64,000 nucleotides of DNA, taken from assembly GCF_963855985.1 (NCBI RefSeq), contig NC_087119.1, forward strand, positions 7,418,001 through 7,482,000, in the 5' to 3' direction. This stretch comes from Ostrinia nubilalis. Lineage: Eukaryota; Arthropoda; Insecta; Lepidoptera; Crambidae. The notes below the pieces were generated by a model. The model ran no database searches and was not told the origin of the DNA. It saw only the letters and a list, made by a program, of their open reading frames with translations. Made by a program: the position numbers and the translations under genes. Below, in pieces: positions 12,613 through 26,300 of this stretch (positions are counted from its first letter, which is position 1; each line of letters starts with the position of its first letter).

Positions 12613-13494
12613 GACCTTCCTAATAAAGGATCGGGCATGTACCTCAACTGCTGTGTTCCGGATCCGTCCAAAGATCGCCTGCATCATCTTTGCACAAATA
12701 TTATATTTTTTCCAAGAAATAAGGTGTTTTATTTACTCACTAACGGCAAGCATGTCCGATTTATTTCTATCTTCACTGTGGGCAGTTAATTATTAAAAGA
12801 CGAACTATTGCAGATGTAAATATGCTTTTTTTATATTAGGACGACGTTTGTATAGACGAATAAAACAATAATATTATTTTCTATTATATCTTTAACATTT
12901 ATTTTTCATCATTTTATTACGTACATTAGTATTTTCGCCACAATAATACCTTAACATATAATAAATTTGTAATATACCAATCTTGTTAAGTGCACCCAGA
13001 TTCCTATGAGACCAAATTCCATAAACTAGTATCCTCCTAACATTAACCACCATAAAAGAACTCCTTTCCCGTTTCATTGAAACTAGATGTATTTAACAAA
13101 GAAATGGCTACTTAAAATGACAATATTCTTGAGAGTCATCGATCATAATCAATATTCATAATGTATTATACTTTAGAGTAGCAATAGTAATCAGTAATAT
13201 TCATTCTTAAAATTCACATTAAGTTATTAAATAGATTGAAGTTATCAGCCATCTCTCAAGATATTTTATGTAAGTACCGTAAATACCTCTATTAGGTACA
13301 ACTGTTCAAAAAAGTTTCGAAATCAAAGATATGTTTATTTAGAGCTTAGTTTTTTTATAGTAAAATTATAATATTGTACGTTACCAATAAGATATCTATG
13401 AAAAATCAGTACCAAAAGTCAAAACATTTACATAAATATTAATATAAATTGTGACTATGTTTAGAACACGATAAACCACTGGAAAGTAATATCT
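12613..13494. other. No gene seen
   Basis: 12613-12700 continues the sequence interrupted by the composite element at 9020-12606; the rest is AT-rich without exons that I can support. Confidence 0.45.
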
Positions 13495-13564
13495 GTCTCT
13501 ATGGGGATGGAACCCATGACGTTTGGCTTGCAAGTCAACTGCTCTTCCATTGAGCTACAGAGAC
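13495..13564 (-). tRNA. tRNA-like sequence, degenerate (tRNA pseudogene or SINE head)
   Basis: Read on minus: a 6 bp acceptor stem GTCTCT/AGAGAC, a D arm GCTC-AATGGAA-GAGC and a T arm ATGGG-TTCCATC-CCCAT. The anticodon arm around CTTGCAAG does not close with five pairs and the total is only 70 nt. A functional tRNA is therefore unlikely. Confidence 0.4.
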
Positions 13565-14104
13565 ACTGGTTGAGTTTTTCAAGTGCATTCACACTTTTAC
13601 ATCAATAAAAAAATAATCAGCGATAGAAAATATAACTTTGGAGTAGTAAAAAAAATACACAGTAAGTCACCTAAAATTATAGCGAGGGCTTTGCTAGTTG
13701 CACTTGAAAACCTTAAGGGACACTAGCTTAATAGCCCTTGGACGAAACATAGACCCTCTTACTACGAGGTCATACCCTTTTCCCGGTGTATAAAGTACAC
13801 GGCCAAAAATTCATAAAATTGAAGTGAATATCTTAAACATACATTTGTAAATTGAGCTAATATTTTATAGGTATAATAAGTAAAGTAATACAGTACAATT
13901 CTCTAAAAGCCTCAAATGGCCATCTGGAATCTTAGAATCGAATTACAATTACAGGTTATGGAAATCTTGAAACATGCTATGAGATATTTATTAAGAAATA
14001 TTAATAATGTCAAGTCTATTGTAATTATTCTATGACTATTTTGAGTTTTATTGAATACATTTCTAAGTAATTTTCTGAGTCATTTTGTTAGAGCCGTCTG
14101 GACC

Positions 14105-14221
14105 AGCACATCAACCCACCACAAAATATCGATTCACATCAATCGAATTTGCACCTTATGTTAAGGACATAATATTCAAAAACGGAGTGTGAATCGTTAT
14201 ATTGAGGTGGGTTGACCTGCT
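14105..14221. repeat. Inverted repeat at the acid phosphatase 3' end
   Basis: 'agcacatcaacccacc...gattcaca' and 'tgtgaatc...ggtgggttgacctgct' form a ~33 bp imperfect stem with a ~50 nt loop, immediately downstream of the AATAAA on the minus strand. Probably a small MITE. Confidence 0.6.
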
Positions 14222-14233
14222 TGGTGGTACATA

Positions 14234-14239
14234 TTTATT
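14234..14239 (-). terminator. Poly(A) signal of the acid phosphatase gene
   Basis: AATAAA on the minus strand, 67 bp downstream of the stop codon, in an AT-rich context. It is the first canonical signal after the stop. Confidence 0.7.
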
Positions 14240-14305
14240 TGAACAATAAAACACCTACTGGTGAGCATTGGCATAAAGAGATCAATAAATTAGACAATTG
14301 GATAT

Positions 14306-14369
14306 TTAATCGTCAGGCTTGGTAGGAGCTACTGTTACGGTTTCAACGTTTGCGTAACCCGAGTTTAAT
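14306..14369 (-). CDS. Acid phosphatase exon 8 (cytoplasmic tail)
   Basis: A 64 nt terminal exon with acceptor TATTTCCAG. It encodes [20 protein letters not shown] and a stop. GYANV fits a YxxPhi sorting signal, comparable in place to the tyrosine motif in mammalian lysosomal acid phosphatase tails. An AATAAA lies 67 bp past the stop. Confidence 0.85.
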
Positions 14370-17300
14370 CTGGAAATAAAGAATAAGAAATTTTAGATAT
14401 TTTTAATAAAAGAGTTTGAGGTAAGCAGCAGCTGTAGTTTTATTTTATCATTTTATCGGCAAATATTTATTTACAGAAATCTAAGAATTCAATAAACCGA
14501 TTTTTACTGAGTTTACATTGTTCCAAATCAGTAGTAGGGTTATAGTCTATGATTTTAGTTCTTGAAAATAACCGCTAGGGGCGCTGTACAACTGTACAAT
14601 CTGTCTAAGGCTAAGAACTCACGGCGTGATTTTCACCCGCGCCCGCGGCGGTTCCGGTAATAATAACGATTTTACGATATCCCTTACCCATATTGCCTGG
14701 TGACACGCGCAAAGTGCATCTTATGAGCTACGTAGATGATGACGAAAAGTCCAAGGCCAATGAAGAAAGACATCCCGAGGAGTGGTGGAAACTGAAATAA
14801 AAACAACGCGTAATAAGAATAACAAGGCCAACGCAAAATAAGAAAGTTAGGTAAAGTACGGACGGCAGAATATCAAACAAAGTATTTTGTGTAGTTTTGC
14901 AATAATAAATGATTTAGTAAGTCTGCTAGCTAAGCTGTTAATTATTTTGTGCCTAACCTACTAGGATTTGACGAAGAATTAGACAAGGATTACATTATGA
15001 TTTTAAGAGTGCCTTCTTTGATAATTGACAACTTTTATTTGAATTCAACCAATCACAGTCAGATCAATAATAATGATGTATGAAAATAGGTTAACCTATC
15101 AAGTTTCATATTTGTGAAGGCAACACTGGGCACGTTCCCTAAAACATGTAAGTACACCACGCGCTTAGTACGTAGGTACTTAGGTATCGCAATGAAGATT
15201 ATGACATTCCATGATTATATTATTATCTGATAATTTAATTTACTTAATTGCAATAAATAATAGAAGTTATCACTAGGTTGTTTGACAGACCCGATACATC
15301 ACCAGAAAAACATAATTATTTAAAATAAAATAAAAGTAAAAATAGCTCTCATACTAACATCTATGCCACACACATTTGGGAGTATAGTACAGTGATACAG
15401 TGATGGTAGTACCACATGAGTATACGAACGAAAAGAGAAATTACGCAAAAACAGTACCAAACTGTGTTCTTTAAAAAAACGCGAATTATTTTATAATAAT
15501 ATAAATCTAAATGATGCAAATGGTACAAAATCCTACTAATATTATAAATTCAAAAGTTTGTGTGGATGTCTGGATGTTTGTTACTCTTTCACGCAAAAAC
15601 TACTGAACGGATTTCACAAAGGCGTAGTGCTATTTCTTGATATCTGAACGATACGTAGCGTGTATGCCATAAAATATGTGTTACAATGTGTGTAGGTGTT
15701 ACAGAGTAATGTTAGTAGTATAATTTTCATGGCGATATAGTTAGAATTTTTGTCTGTTCGCATCTACTCATGTGATAGATAGTAATTCCATGGTCTACAT
15801 CCATGAGAGAACTAAAACTTATAGCATTTGGTCAAGGTGCTCCAGAGTTATAGGATAGTGTTTAGACAAAAGAGAGCCTCCTAAAACGGTGAAGACAGTC
15901 TCATCTAATAACGGAAATTGTTACAGGATCAGGAATTAGAGTCTAGCTAAATAAAGGCTATTGCGATTACAGTATTTTGAATGCCGTATGATTTTGCTGT
16001 AGGTGAATTAAATATGAATGAATTAAATTTGAATTTTAATGAATTGTGGTTGTCAAAATCTGCCTAGGGAAGATAAAAGTCCACACATTTATAGTGCCAA
16101 TACGAACAAACACAACTTGGTGATAGTAAATAGGTATTGTTGTACTATTACAAATGGTGGTGTTATTTATTATGCTACAAATATGATGACTAAGTAAACA
16201 AGATAGCGTAAGGACAAACATGTTTAATTACCGATAACCGTCTATAATCGACTTGATCCCAATTCATTTAAATGTGAATATTTATCAATTATTTTATGGC
16301 CTGCAAAGCATAATGTTTTATTAATTACATTGTCATTACAAATAGTAAATTGTTAATATTTCATTTTTATTTGACTTATATGGTTGGCTAATCTGTACGG
16401 GATATTTATTAAACATATTAGCATCAATTAAAAAATAATTTGTTGAGAAAAAAATATTGTATGTTTCATTCAATGTCGTTGTCTATAGTCCAGTCAAATT
16501 AGACATGAACCCTGCAATAATTCGCATACAGCTGAAAATTGGTACGAATGTTCGGAGCACCATTATGAATTAACTGTGAAAAGTCCCCATCGATCCGACG
16601 TGTGCTAAAAAAAAAAGTCAAGGTCAAACTTAAAAAATACGGGTTTTTGAGATTTTTAGCCAAACGGTAAGTTTTATCACAAAAATATGTATGACAAGGT
16701 TTAAGGCCATACAATTATCTATCAAAATTGTCTATACACTTTCTCCTAAGAGTCAGCGTTTCTGAGATTCCATGATCCGAAGAGTCAAAAAAGTGTTTTC
16801 TTCATAACGGTCTTACACATAAATCCAATGTGATATCGCCTCGTGCCACGACTCAGCATTGTATCATGATGTGTTGTCGACGTCGAATATAAAATGATTA
16901 ACCTCAATGTCATTTGTCATCTTTAATTGTCGAAAAATGTTTGCAACTTAGACGAAGGACTGCACCGTGAGTTTCTAAGATACGAAGTTTTCGTGTCTAT
17001 TATGTTTAAGAGCTCTTATATGCACACGTCACTACTCTACTTGTAACTCTATGGTCACTCTTTTAGCCCGGTCATGTCAGAAAATCCAGGTTATAATAAT
17101 TCGCATAGAGCTGAAAATTTGTGTGATTGTTGAGAACACCATCCTTAATGAAATGTCAAAAGTCCCCAGCGATCCGTCATTTGAAAAAAAATTTTACGAA
17201 GTCCAAGTTTTTTGCATTTTTCCGCCAAACAGTAAACTTATCATAAGAAATGATAAGAAATAGTAGTAGATCATAAAATTATCTATTAAAATGGTCTTTG

Positions 17301-20300
17301 CCTCTTTTTCCTAAGAGTCACCGTTTATGTGGTAACGATGCAAAAAGTTGGAGAATTCGCATTCTGTTAACTACTCCAAAGTCCACAACTTCAACTCTAT
17401 TAAAATAGTTTTGAATTGAACAGGATAACAAATACATCTTAAAAAAGGCCTACTGGGGAAACCTGGTAAAAAAAATGCGCCAAATAACCCTCATAGGTGT
17501 TGTGGAAACATGTGCATATAACGAGAACATCAAAACTAACTTTTTGAATCGTTCTACCTCATAATCAGTGACTCTTAGGAAAAAGGGGGTAAAGACAATT
17601 TTAATAGATAATTTTATGATTTACTATTATTTCTTATCTATTTTTATGATAAATTTACTACTTGGCCAAAAAATGCAAAAAACTTGGGACTTCGAAAACT
17701 TTTTTTTTTAAATGACGGATCGTCGGGGTCTTTTGACATTTCATTTAGGATGGTGTTCTTAAGAGCGTTTACGTCTAGCGTGGCATGTCAAGTTTAGGTA
17801 ATTTCGATGCTAGTTTTATTCACACTAAAATAATTATGACTGTGTGCGTGTTCTCACGCTCTACAGTCAAACCAAAATACTTTGATCCACCATCGTAAAA
17901 GTGTGCCAGGCCGTCAAGTGACAGCTCAAGGAAACTATAATATCTTCAAATCTTCCAACACCGACTCCATAATTATAAATAATGGTATACATTAGTCCTA
18001 ATCAATAATAAATACGTAAATTCTTTATCAAATAGTAAATTATCAAAGGTTTTATACTATTTTGAGAATATTTTATACAGCCTATGTTCAGCAGAAAAAA
18101 AATTGAATTTTAATGGTGAGAGATTTTTTCAAATCGGTTCTATTCAAAACAAACTTTTCCTGTTAACTATTCTTTTTTATCCGGAAAATGCATAACATTT
18201 CATACCCACCAGCTGCGGGGGCAGCTAGTGGGTTATGTGGGGTTCTTCCTACTAGAAGGTGGGTAGCCCCTACACCCACTAAAAACCTGACTGTTTCTGC
18301 CATGATCCATATGAGTGATATGAGGGAACGCGGGACATCGCCATTGGCTGTTGCCTGTAGCATTCGTCCTTAGCCGCCACCAGACACCTCCATGTCTAGC
18401 GACCGAGGCCTGTTAGGAAGGGACAGTTGGAGACCATAAGCTGTCCTCTTGCGCCCAGGGTGTCGGCGGCGGATAACCGGAGTGTCGGCTGAGGCCTCTC
18501 GCTCCCCCTTTCCACTGCTTCTTTCTGTGAAAGAACACTTTCACAGAAAGTAAGCACACTATACCATAAGATTATTTGTCTCATCATATATTTTATACTA
18601 ATGTAGATATTGTTTCCGAAAGCAAGCGGGTTCATTCCGTACCTGTACGCTTCATGCGTTCTCTAGCAAAAGCTGAAAATCAGTGTTCTGCCCTTTTGAG
18701 GGTAATGTTTATACTGAGCTCTTTGCTTTTTGCATCGCTGCGGCACACATCACTCTGACGCAGGGAACTATTTGAAACGCTAGTAATCTTTATCTTATGT
18801 TGTTTTGTCACTTTTGTTATGTTGCAACTGTTGAAATTATTACTAACCTGTGTAAAAAAATACCAGTGGTGTCACCTAGTGTGTTTCTTGACTAACTAAC
18901 TTTATTTCGATATTTAATTGAATTTCAATAGCAACTATACATAATGTGTGTGTTAAAAGCATTAAAAAAATTGTGTTACAACAAATAAACAATTTATCTA
19001 TCTATCTCACGCCTCTTCCCGATTGGTAGGGAGAGGTCATTTCCAACCGCCGCTCGTTCGCTTAGGCTGGGCACTGTTGGAGCGTGTCAGTCTGCTGCGG
19101 TGACTCACGTGCCAAGACTGCAGTGTTAACTGACAACCATCTACAGGCTCTCGGCCTATACGGTGGAGGAATGGCCCGAAGCACCCATGGCCCGGTAGAA
19201 CCTGGGTCGCCCTTTGTGTGAGGCGATCATGCCGTCGCACCCACTCCTCTAATACAGGCAGAACTGCCTCTATGGTGCGACGTAAAATTTGGCTGACGGC
19301 CAGGCGTACCCTTCAGCACTCTAAGGCCTAGATCCTCAAGCCTCTACCTTTTGGTTTCCACCTCTCGTGGTGCACGTACACGTACATTTCCCCTTGGGAC
19401 CTATGGTCACCTCGCAACTGGCGTCTATTCTCGGTTGTCGACACTAGCTTTGTCGCCACTGAGGATAAATTATATAAATAATATCGATTGTCACCAGTGG
19501 TGACACATACTTTCCCAGTTGTAGCTACAGGCTTTCTCACAACTTATGACAAATTAGAAAAATACATCCCAATTATGCCTAGTGGGGACGTACACAAATA
19601 TTGACACAAATGTCATCGTGCATGACATACGTAAAGTAAAAGTCATGTAAGACCAGATGAATACAAATATTATTAATTTTATTAATAATTCGTACGCGTG
19701 GACCTCCTTTTACTCCTTAGTTCGTAAAATCTGTTGTTTGATATCATGTTGATAGATGGCGTTTCACGGCTTCCCCCGCATGAATATTTACGAACGTCAA
19801 AAACAGTAGTTTGTCCAGCTCTGTAGATTTTAACCAATGACGATAGATTGCGCTTTTTAGACACGTCTTATTTATTTATTGAAATTTATTTGTCACATAT
19901 CGTCATAAATTATAGCCTATAATTATGTTAATCTGGTTTATAAACAATAATACTGTAAAGTTTCAACAAAATCCGTTCAGTAGTTTTTGAGTGAAAGAGT
20001 AACAAACATCCAGACATCCAAACTTTCGCATTTATAATATTTATTAGTAGGATTGTTATACGTCGCAACTAATGACAATATTTTTTTCCCATTTATCCTC
20101 AGTAGGGACATAGTCAGTGTCCACAACCGGGAATAGACGGACTGCGGATACTATGCGGTATCCACGAATTACCTCAGCCTGTGCCTCAGTGATATCATGC
20201 GTTGCGCTTTTTTGAACAGTAGGATGCTCCACGACTACACAGCACTGTGCCATACTTGAGCCCCATATAGGACCATATAACGCGCGACGCAAAAGTATAG

Positions 20301-23300
20301 TCAGCGACTCAGTGCAGCCGGGCCTCCGAGATTAGGCATCAACCGGCTTAGTGCGCCGGCGGTAGCCAAAAGCTTAGGGGTGAGACGATTCAAGTGGCCG
20401 TCAAATGACCACTGTCCAACTAACTACAATCCGAGGTACCTACCGCAAAGATTTTCCGACTGTAATATGTTGTGTATGTTCCCCCTACAACTAGGTGGGA
20501 CTCTGCTGGCAGAGCATTCCTATTAACTATTCTGTAACCACCTATTTATGGCAAATAAAATATTAGTATTATTCCTCTTTATAATATTAGTAGGTATACA
20601 TACATAACTTGCTGTTCCAAATTTTCGTCATTCGTTTTCGTTTCATCGCTAAAAATAACTTAATTTTATTTTTCATTACGTCTGAAATAGAATTAGTAGT
20701 AAAAATAGACTGTAATGAAAAATAACAATAAAATATTTTAATTACCACGTGATCGCAAAATCTACCACCAAGATTTTGCGGATACACTATAAAAGCCCAG
20801 CTACCTGTCAAAGATCAACGTACGCGTGACAAATGTCAGCAGAGCACCGAGCGACGTGACCTCACTCTGGAACGCCTCGAGGCGGACTGAATTTGAACGA
20901 TTCGTGCGCGGCGATTTATAGTAGTTTTCAAATACTCATAGAAAAAAAATTACAATGAATTATTTTAAATTTCAAAGTAAATATTTTAGATAAGATATTC
21001 TTCTATTAAATTAAGCTATTTTTGTGTTGAATAAAGGAAGAATATTGGTGAAAAAATCACTTTGATTTTTGGGTATTTCACGTTCTTTTAATTTGTGATT
21101 TCTTATTGTAAAATGCTTAAATCTAAAAATTTTCTCAGATAACTATTTGCCCAAGGATCTATGCTATAGGATATAAATGTTTGTTAAATCGTTTTCACAG
21201 TATTTTTATAAAAATTTCAGCTTGTAAACTGACGCTAAAGTGGAAATTTACAAAACCTGTGTGGACTTATTTTGATAGAATTCTTAAATGCTAAACTAAT
21301 CGCAATATTTTCTCAATTAACTATTTAGACGATGAAATTGCCTAACTATTTATGCCTATAACATATTTGTAGTATTACTGGTTAATGATTGTAACGAGTT
21401 GAAAAAGTACTGTTTTTGCGCCAAACGGCGTAAACGCTCTTAACATTCACACAAATTTTCAGCTCTATGCGAATTATTATAACCTGGACTGTCTAACTTG
21501 GTCGGGCTAAAAGAGTGACCATAGAGTTACAAGTAGAGTAGTGACGTGTGCATATAAGAGCTCTTAAACGTAATAGACACGAAAACTTCGTATCTTAGAA
21601 ACTCACGGTGCAGTCCTTCGTCAAAGTTGCACCCATTTTTCGATAATTAAAGATGACAGACGACATTGAGGTTGATTATTTTATATTCGACGTCGACAAC
21701 ACATCATGATACAATGCTGAGTCGTGGCACGAGGCGATATCACATTGGATTTATGTGTAAGACCGTTATGAAGAAAACACTTTTTTGACTCTTCGGATCA
21801 TCGAATCTCAGAAACGCTGTCTCTTAGGAGAAAGTGTATAGACAATTTTGATAGATAATTGTATGGTCTTAAACCTTGTCATACATATTTTTGTGATAAA
21901 ACTTACCGTTTGGCTGAAAATCTCAAAAACCCGTATTTTTTAAGTTTGACCTTGACTTTTTTTTTTAGCACACGTCGGATCGATGGGGACTTTTCACAGT
22001 TAATTCATAATGGTGCTCCGAACATTCGTACCAATTTTCAGCTGTATGCGAATTATTGCAGGGTTCATGTCCAATTTGACTGGACTACTACTGCAGCAAA
22101 TATTTCTTTATAATTGTCCACTTACTTGTTTGTTACATTCATATTCCCAGTTTACGGACAGCAGGTGTTCATACAGCTTGACGAACTTTGACACGGGACA
22201 TTTTTCTCCACAGTGGGGGATATTAAGTACATAAGGCTCGACAATGTCTGATGAATTTCGGTAAGAAATCATTACAGAATGCGTCTTTGTCGTATTCTCT
22301 GAAAAAAAAAAGTTTATGATTACAATCAAAAGTAAAGGAAGTATTGTGTATTTATAAGAAGTAATCAAGTTACTGAATACAAAAATGATGATATTGATTT
22401 GATCGCATAGTAAAATGTATAAAGAACGGTGCCATAAATATTAAAACAAGCAGATGTCCTAATGACAACGCGGGAGATGAGATTAGAAATATCTTTGCGG
22501 CTCGTCGCTGCTCTAATTCGTAGCATAAAGGTGACAAAGTGAAATTATTTTCAACCGAGCTGTAGTGGTATAACTAGCTTTTACTTACCGTAAAGAAGTT
22601 CTATAAATACTGTGGAGGTATAAACAGGGCATACTCCATCGAATAGGCCGAGTCCATTAAGAATACTGCCGACTGTCAAATCATGACCACTATACATGGA
22701 AACACGTAGGTTTTTGGATCTTTTCTCGGACATTACAGTAAACATGTTAGTGACAATCTCCTTCATGATAGGTCCAATCTTTAGTCGTGCCATTAATGGA
22801 GTTGCAGTGAATTCAGTGAAACTGAAAGCCAAATAACTGAATATGGAGCACTGATCTAGGAAGTAAAAAAAGCTATTACAAAGAAATGATACATGCTATA
22901 AAAGTCTGGATGTGAGCATGCTATGCACATATCACAGTATAAAATAATTTTACTGTGCCAGTCTAAATAGAGATACAATCGTCCAACGGAATAATGATAT
23001 CGAGGATGTGATTGAGGGTGAACTACTTTCTGTTTATCCAGTGGTTTTTTTGTTTATTTCATTTAGCTAGCGTAGTTATGTTTGCTCGTAGAATAATAAC
23101 TTGTAGGGTGTTGGACAACTATAAGGCATCACACGATATATCTTCCTTTACCTGTAACCAGCAGGATCTGCCATCTTAACCGGGAAAACAGATTTAGTCC
23201 ACTCCGGCAATGTGAAGTTATACAGCTGCTCAATGTACAAAATGCTGTAAATGTCAACGACATCATAGTATGATCTGATTTTCAATCCAGTGTTCTTCGA

Positions 23301-26300
23301 CAGATAGCTAGAAAAAATAATAAAACAAATTAAACTAGGTTATCTACACATTCGCTCGAGTAACATTTATGTATTATTCAATAGAATATATTAATAGAAT
23401 ACAGTATTATTTTTATTGTTTAACGAGTTGCGTGGTAAGTTGTGGAAGTGCTTACTTCATAAGCGGAGCATAGCCTTTAAGTTTTTCCACGTAAGCTTTG
23501 GAGTGAATGTATTTTTCTTTTTCTTTGTCAAAAGCCAGACAAGGTTTCTTCATGGCCAGCAACTCGTCTTCTCGCTCAGGCACTGTATGCACAGGTATTG
23601 GTTGCCACATCAGGTCTTTGTCCCAGATAGATTTCCCAGTAGGAGGGTACAGTCCTATTGGAAAAAAAGTATGTGAAAAAAAGAAAGAAAATATACTCAA
23701 CATCAAATAAACCGCACCTTCCGCGACGCGAACTTTAACGATTTTCTTCTGACACAATCATGGTACCCCAACAATATTGATGTTATTTGAAAGCCCAATA
23801 AATATCCTTAAAGAAAAATACATTTCATTTCTAAATAAATGATTAACATATACCATAAAATAATGTGACTTGAAAATAGACCTCACTTTGGGCTCACCTC
23901 TGGGATCAATTAGACCAATTTTTATAGTTATAAAACCAAATAAAGATCTCACGTGTCCTCTTTAACAGATGGATAGCGATTAATCCCAACTTAACAGTTT
24001 TATAGTCATAAAAAATCGCTATAGCGTAACTACCTATTTTTTGAAGAAGTGACTCTGGATCCTTGTAAAGACACATTAATTTTTGGGGTAAAAACCTTTC
24101 CTTTAATGAAATGAAGTTTAGAACTAGGCTTTCAAATGGTACCAATGTTGGTGGGAAGTGGGGATGCATACGTTTGATAAGTGCTTGTCGCGGGAGGTGC
24201 GATTTATTTGACGTCGAGTGTATTATAGATTGTTTCATCCACGTTTGAGTTTTACTAAATTATCTATGAGTGCACACGCACACTACAATAATGATGCTCG
24301 AATTGCTCTGATCAAAGTCCCCGCACCCCGCTTTTCTCGACCAAAAACGATCTACAATATTGTTATAAATATTTAGGTTCATATTGTTTTTCTAAATATT
24401 CATATGGACTTAATTCTGGAAATGTCGATTTGCCACAAAGCAGATCTTACATTTTTGTATAAGTACATTATAAGAACTAGTGAAGCAGTACTATAATAAT
24501 AACGCTTTACTACGCCGGCAAAATTTGGCTCTACTACTTAGTCAGCACCAGTAACAAAATGTATGCAACTGGTAGCCGGCTGCATCGATAAACTCATATA
24601 ACGTTATGTAATGCATGACGTTGCGCCGCAACGACGTAAAATAGAGCCCTTGATAAGATGAAAATAGGTTCATTGAACCGAGATCAAATTATCATACATG
24701 GTCCACGCCAAATCGATAAAGGTGTGGGTAGAAACCGCGCAGGTGCGCAATTCCGTAAAATCTATATCCCGCGCCGCGCAGACTAGTGCAGCGCCAATAC
24801 AGATGCGTCAAGGAGTAGCTTCACACAACTGAGAGGAAACAGTAAAGAGGCAATTGAAAAGACTAAGTATGATTTGTTGCCTAGACACAAATTTTACATT
24901 TCAATGAGTGAATATGAAATATTATGTGAATAAATTATGCCACATTATCTTGAAATGTTCATAAAAAAGAGCAATATTTAAAGTTATTATAGTACTTCTT
25001 TGGTTTCAATTTATTACAATACTGCTTTAGATTATATTTTTACAAAGTGTTATTATAATTGAGATCGTAAAACATTTAAAACTAAATTGAACCAAATAAA
25101 CAATTTTTCTTTCTTTCAAAACAAGATTGACAAATCATATTATTATTCGCTCTGAGTATAATTGAAACAGTTGTACAGCAGACATAGTACCAGACTACTT
25201 TGGTCTATAAATTCGCAGGGCACATTATTATAATAACATTAGCTAGCTTCACACTAAAAACAATGTAATAATGATCTTACCTGCAAGATTCGCTTGTGCT
25301 GACATAAGAGTCCGGTCTACATCGGTAGATCTGACATAAATTTCTGTAGGATCAAATTGAGGTGACAGCAGATGCTGTAACAAGATATCGATTAGTAAAC
25401 ACTTTTGCGTTTAAAATGTTTACTGAGAAGTATTTATGACTTCTGATATTAGCTCAAGTAAGATTGTATAGCTGAGAATTTTCGAGTTACCAAAGAGATA
25501 CAAAAGTCTGTTACTCAGCAAGAAATTACTCCAAATTCATAGAATCTTGTGAATTAATTGTATTAAATAAAGCTAAAGGATCTTTTATTCATTAAAACAC
25601 ATGTTTGTCAATGAGCTATGTGTACACTTGTTGGTATAGCGATAGGACTTTACTCGCCAGTAGTAATCCAATCACTTATTCAAGATACCCATATTTCTAC
25701 ATTGGATATTTGCATATTTGAGGATGGGTCTGGTTATCTGAGGCATATATTTGATATCAAAATGTAGGACAATATCCAGAACCACTACAATACCGATTGA
25801 CCATTCATATTCCATCATTGTATCAGTCTGAAGACTATTAACAGATTTGTTCTGTGATTATCGGTGATGAAACCAGAATCCCCACTGGGACTCCCTCCAT
25901 GGTTAATTCTGGCCGTCGTTTCAGTCTAAAAGCTTCCGGGATTGTGAGTTGCACAGCAGGGTGATTGGGGTGGTCAGTCAGCTTCTTTTTGAATTTTTGA
26001 CTAATATTTGTGATTTCCTCCTTGACTGTGTTGATTTTTAAATTTTCATGGAGTTCCGAAATTTTAATAAACCAAGGTGTTAGAAATCTGTTTGAGGATG
26101 TAATACTGACATCTTTGTATGATGTTGATATTCGAGTCGCATGCTGATCCCTACAACTGGATTCCGTAAGTCCACACTGGTTTCAGAACACTTATGTAGA
26201 TGAGAAGCTTGTTGTCGAGAGACAATTTGGAGTTTCGTCCGAGCATCCAGTAAATAGGCCCCTGTATCTGAGGTTTATCTCATCTCTCTTGATCTGTTCA

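Larger units (their letters stand above)
16486..22087. mobile_element. 5.6 kb element with ~650 bp inverted arms, in acid phosphatase intron 6
   Basis: The left arm 16486-17135 and right arm 21439-22087 are near-identical inverted copies with sporadic substitutions. Termini read TAGTCCAGTCAAATT with CTA flanking both sides (16483-16485 and 22088-22090). The interior holds a further hairpin (17113-17325 against 17566-17770), R1 LINE pieces, a Helitron piece and another repeat. No transposase frame was recognised. The family is unknown to me. Confidence 0.7.

Noticed and set aside
22108..22368. Open frame ending in a stop at 22108 as the natural C-terminus of the acid phosphatase
   Set aside because: A perfect GTAAGT donor precedes the stop, and two phase-matched exons encoding a membrane anchor and tail follow at 14791 and 14369, so the last five codons are read as intron.
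22822..22856. Earlier acceptors (CCTAG, ATCAG) for acid phosphatase exon 5
   Set aside because: They break phase with exon 4; the TTTCAG at 22822 is in phase and gives the family-like join GYS-FTEF.
23906..24238. 110-codon minus-strand open frame
   Set aside because: It lies within acid phosphatase intron 2, has no recognisable motif and no splice support; composition looks random.
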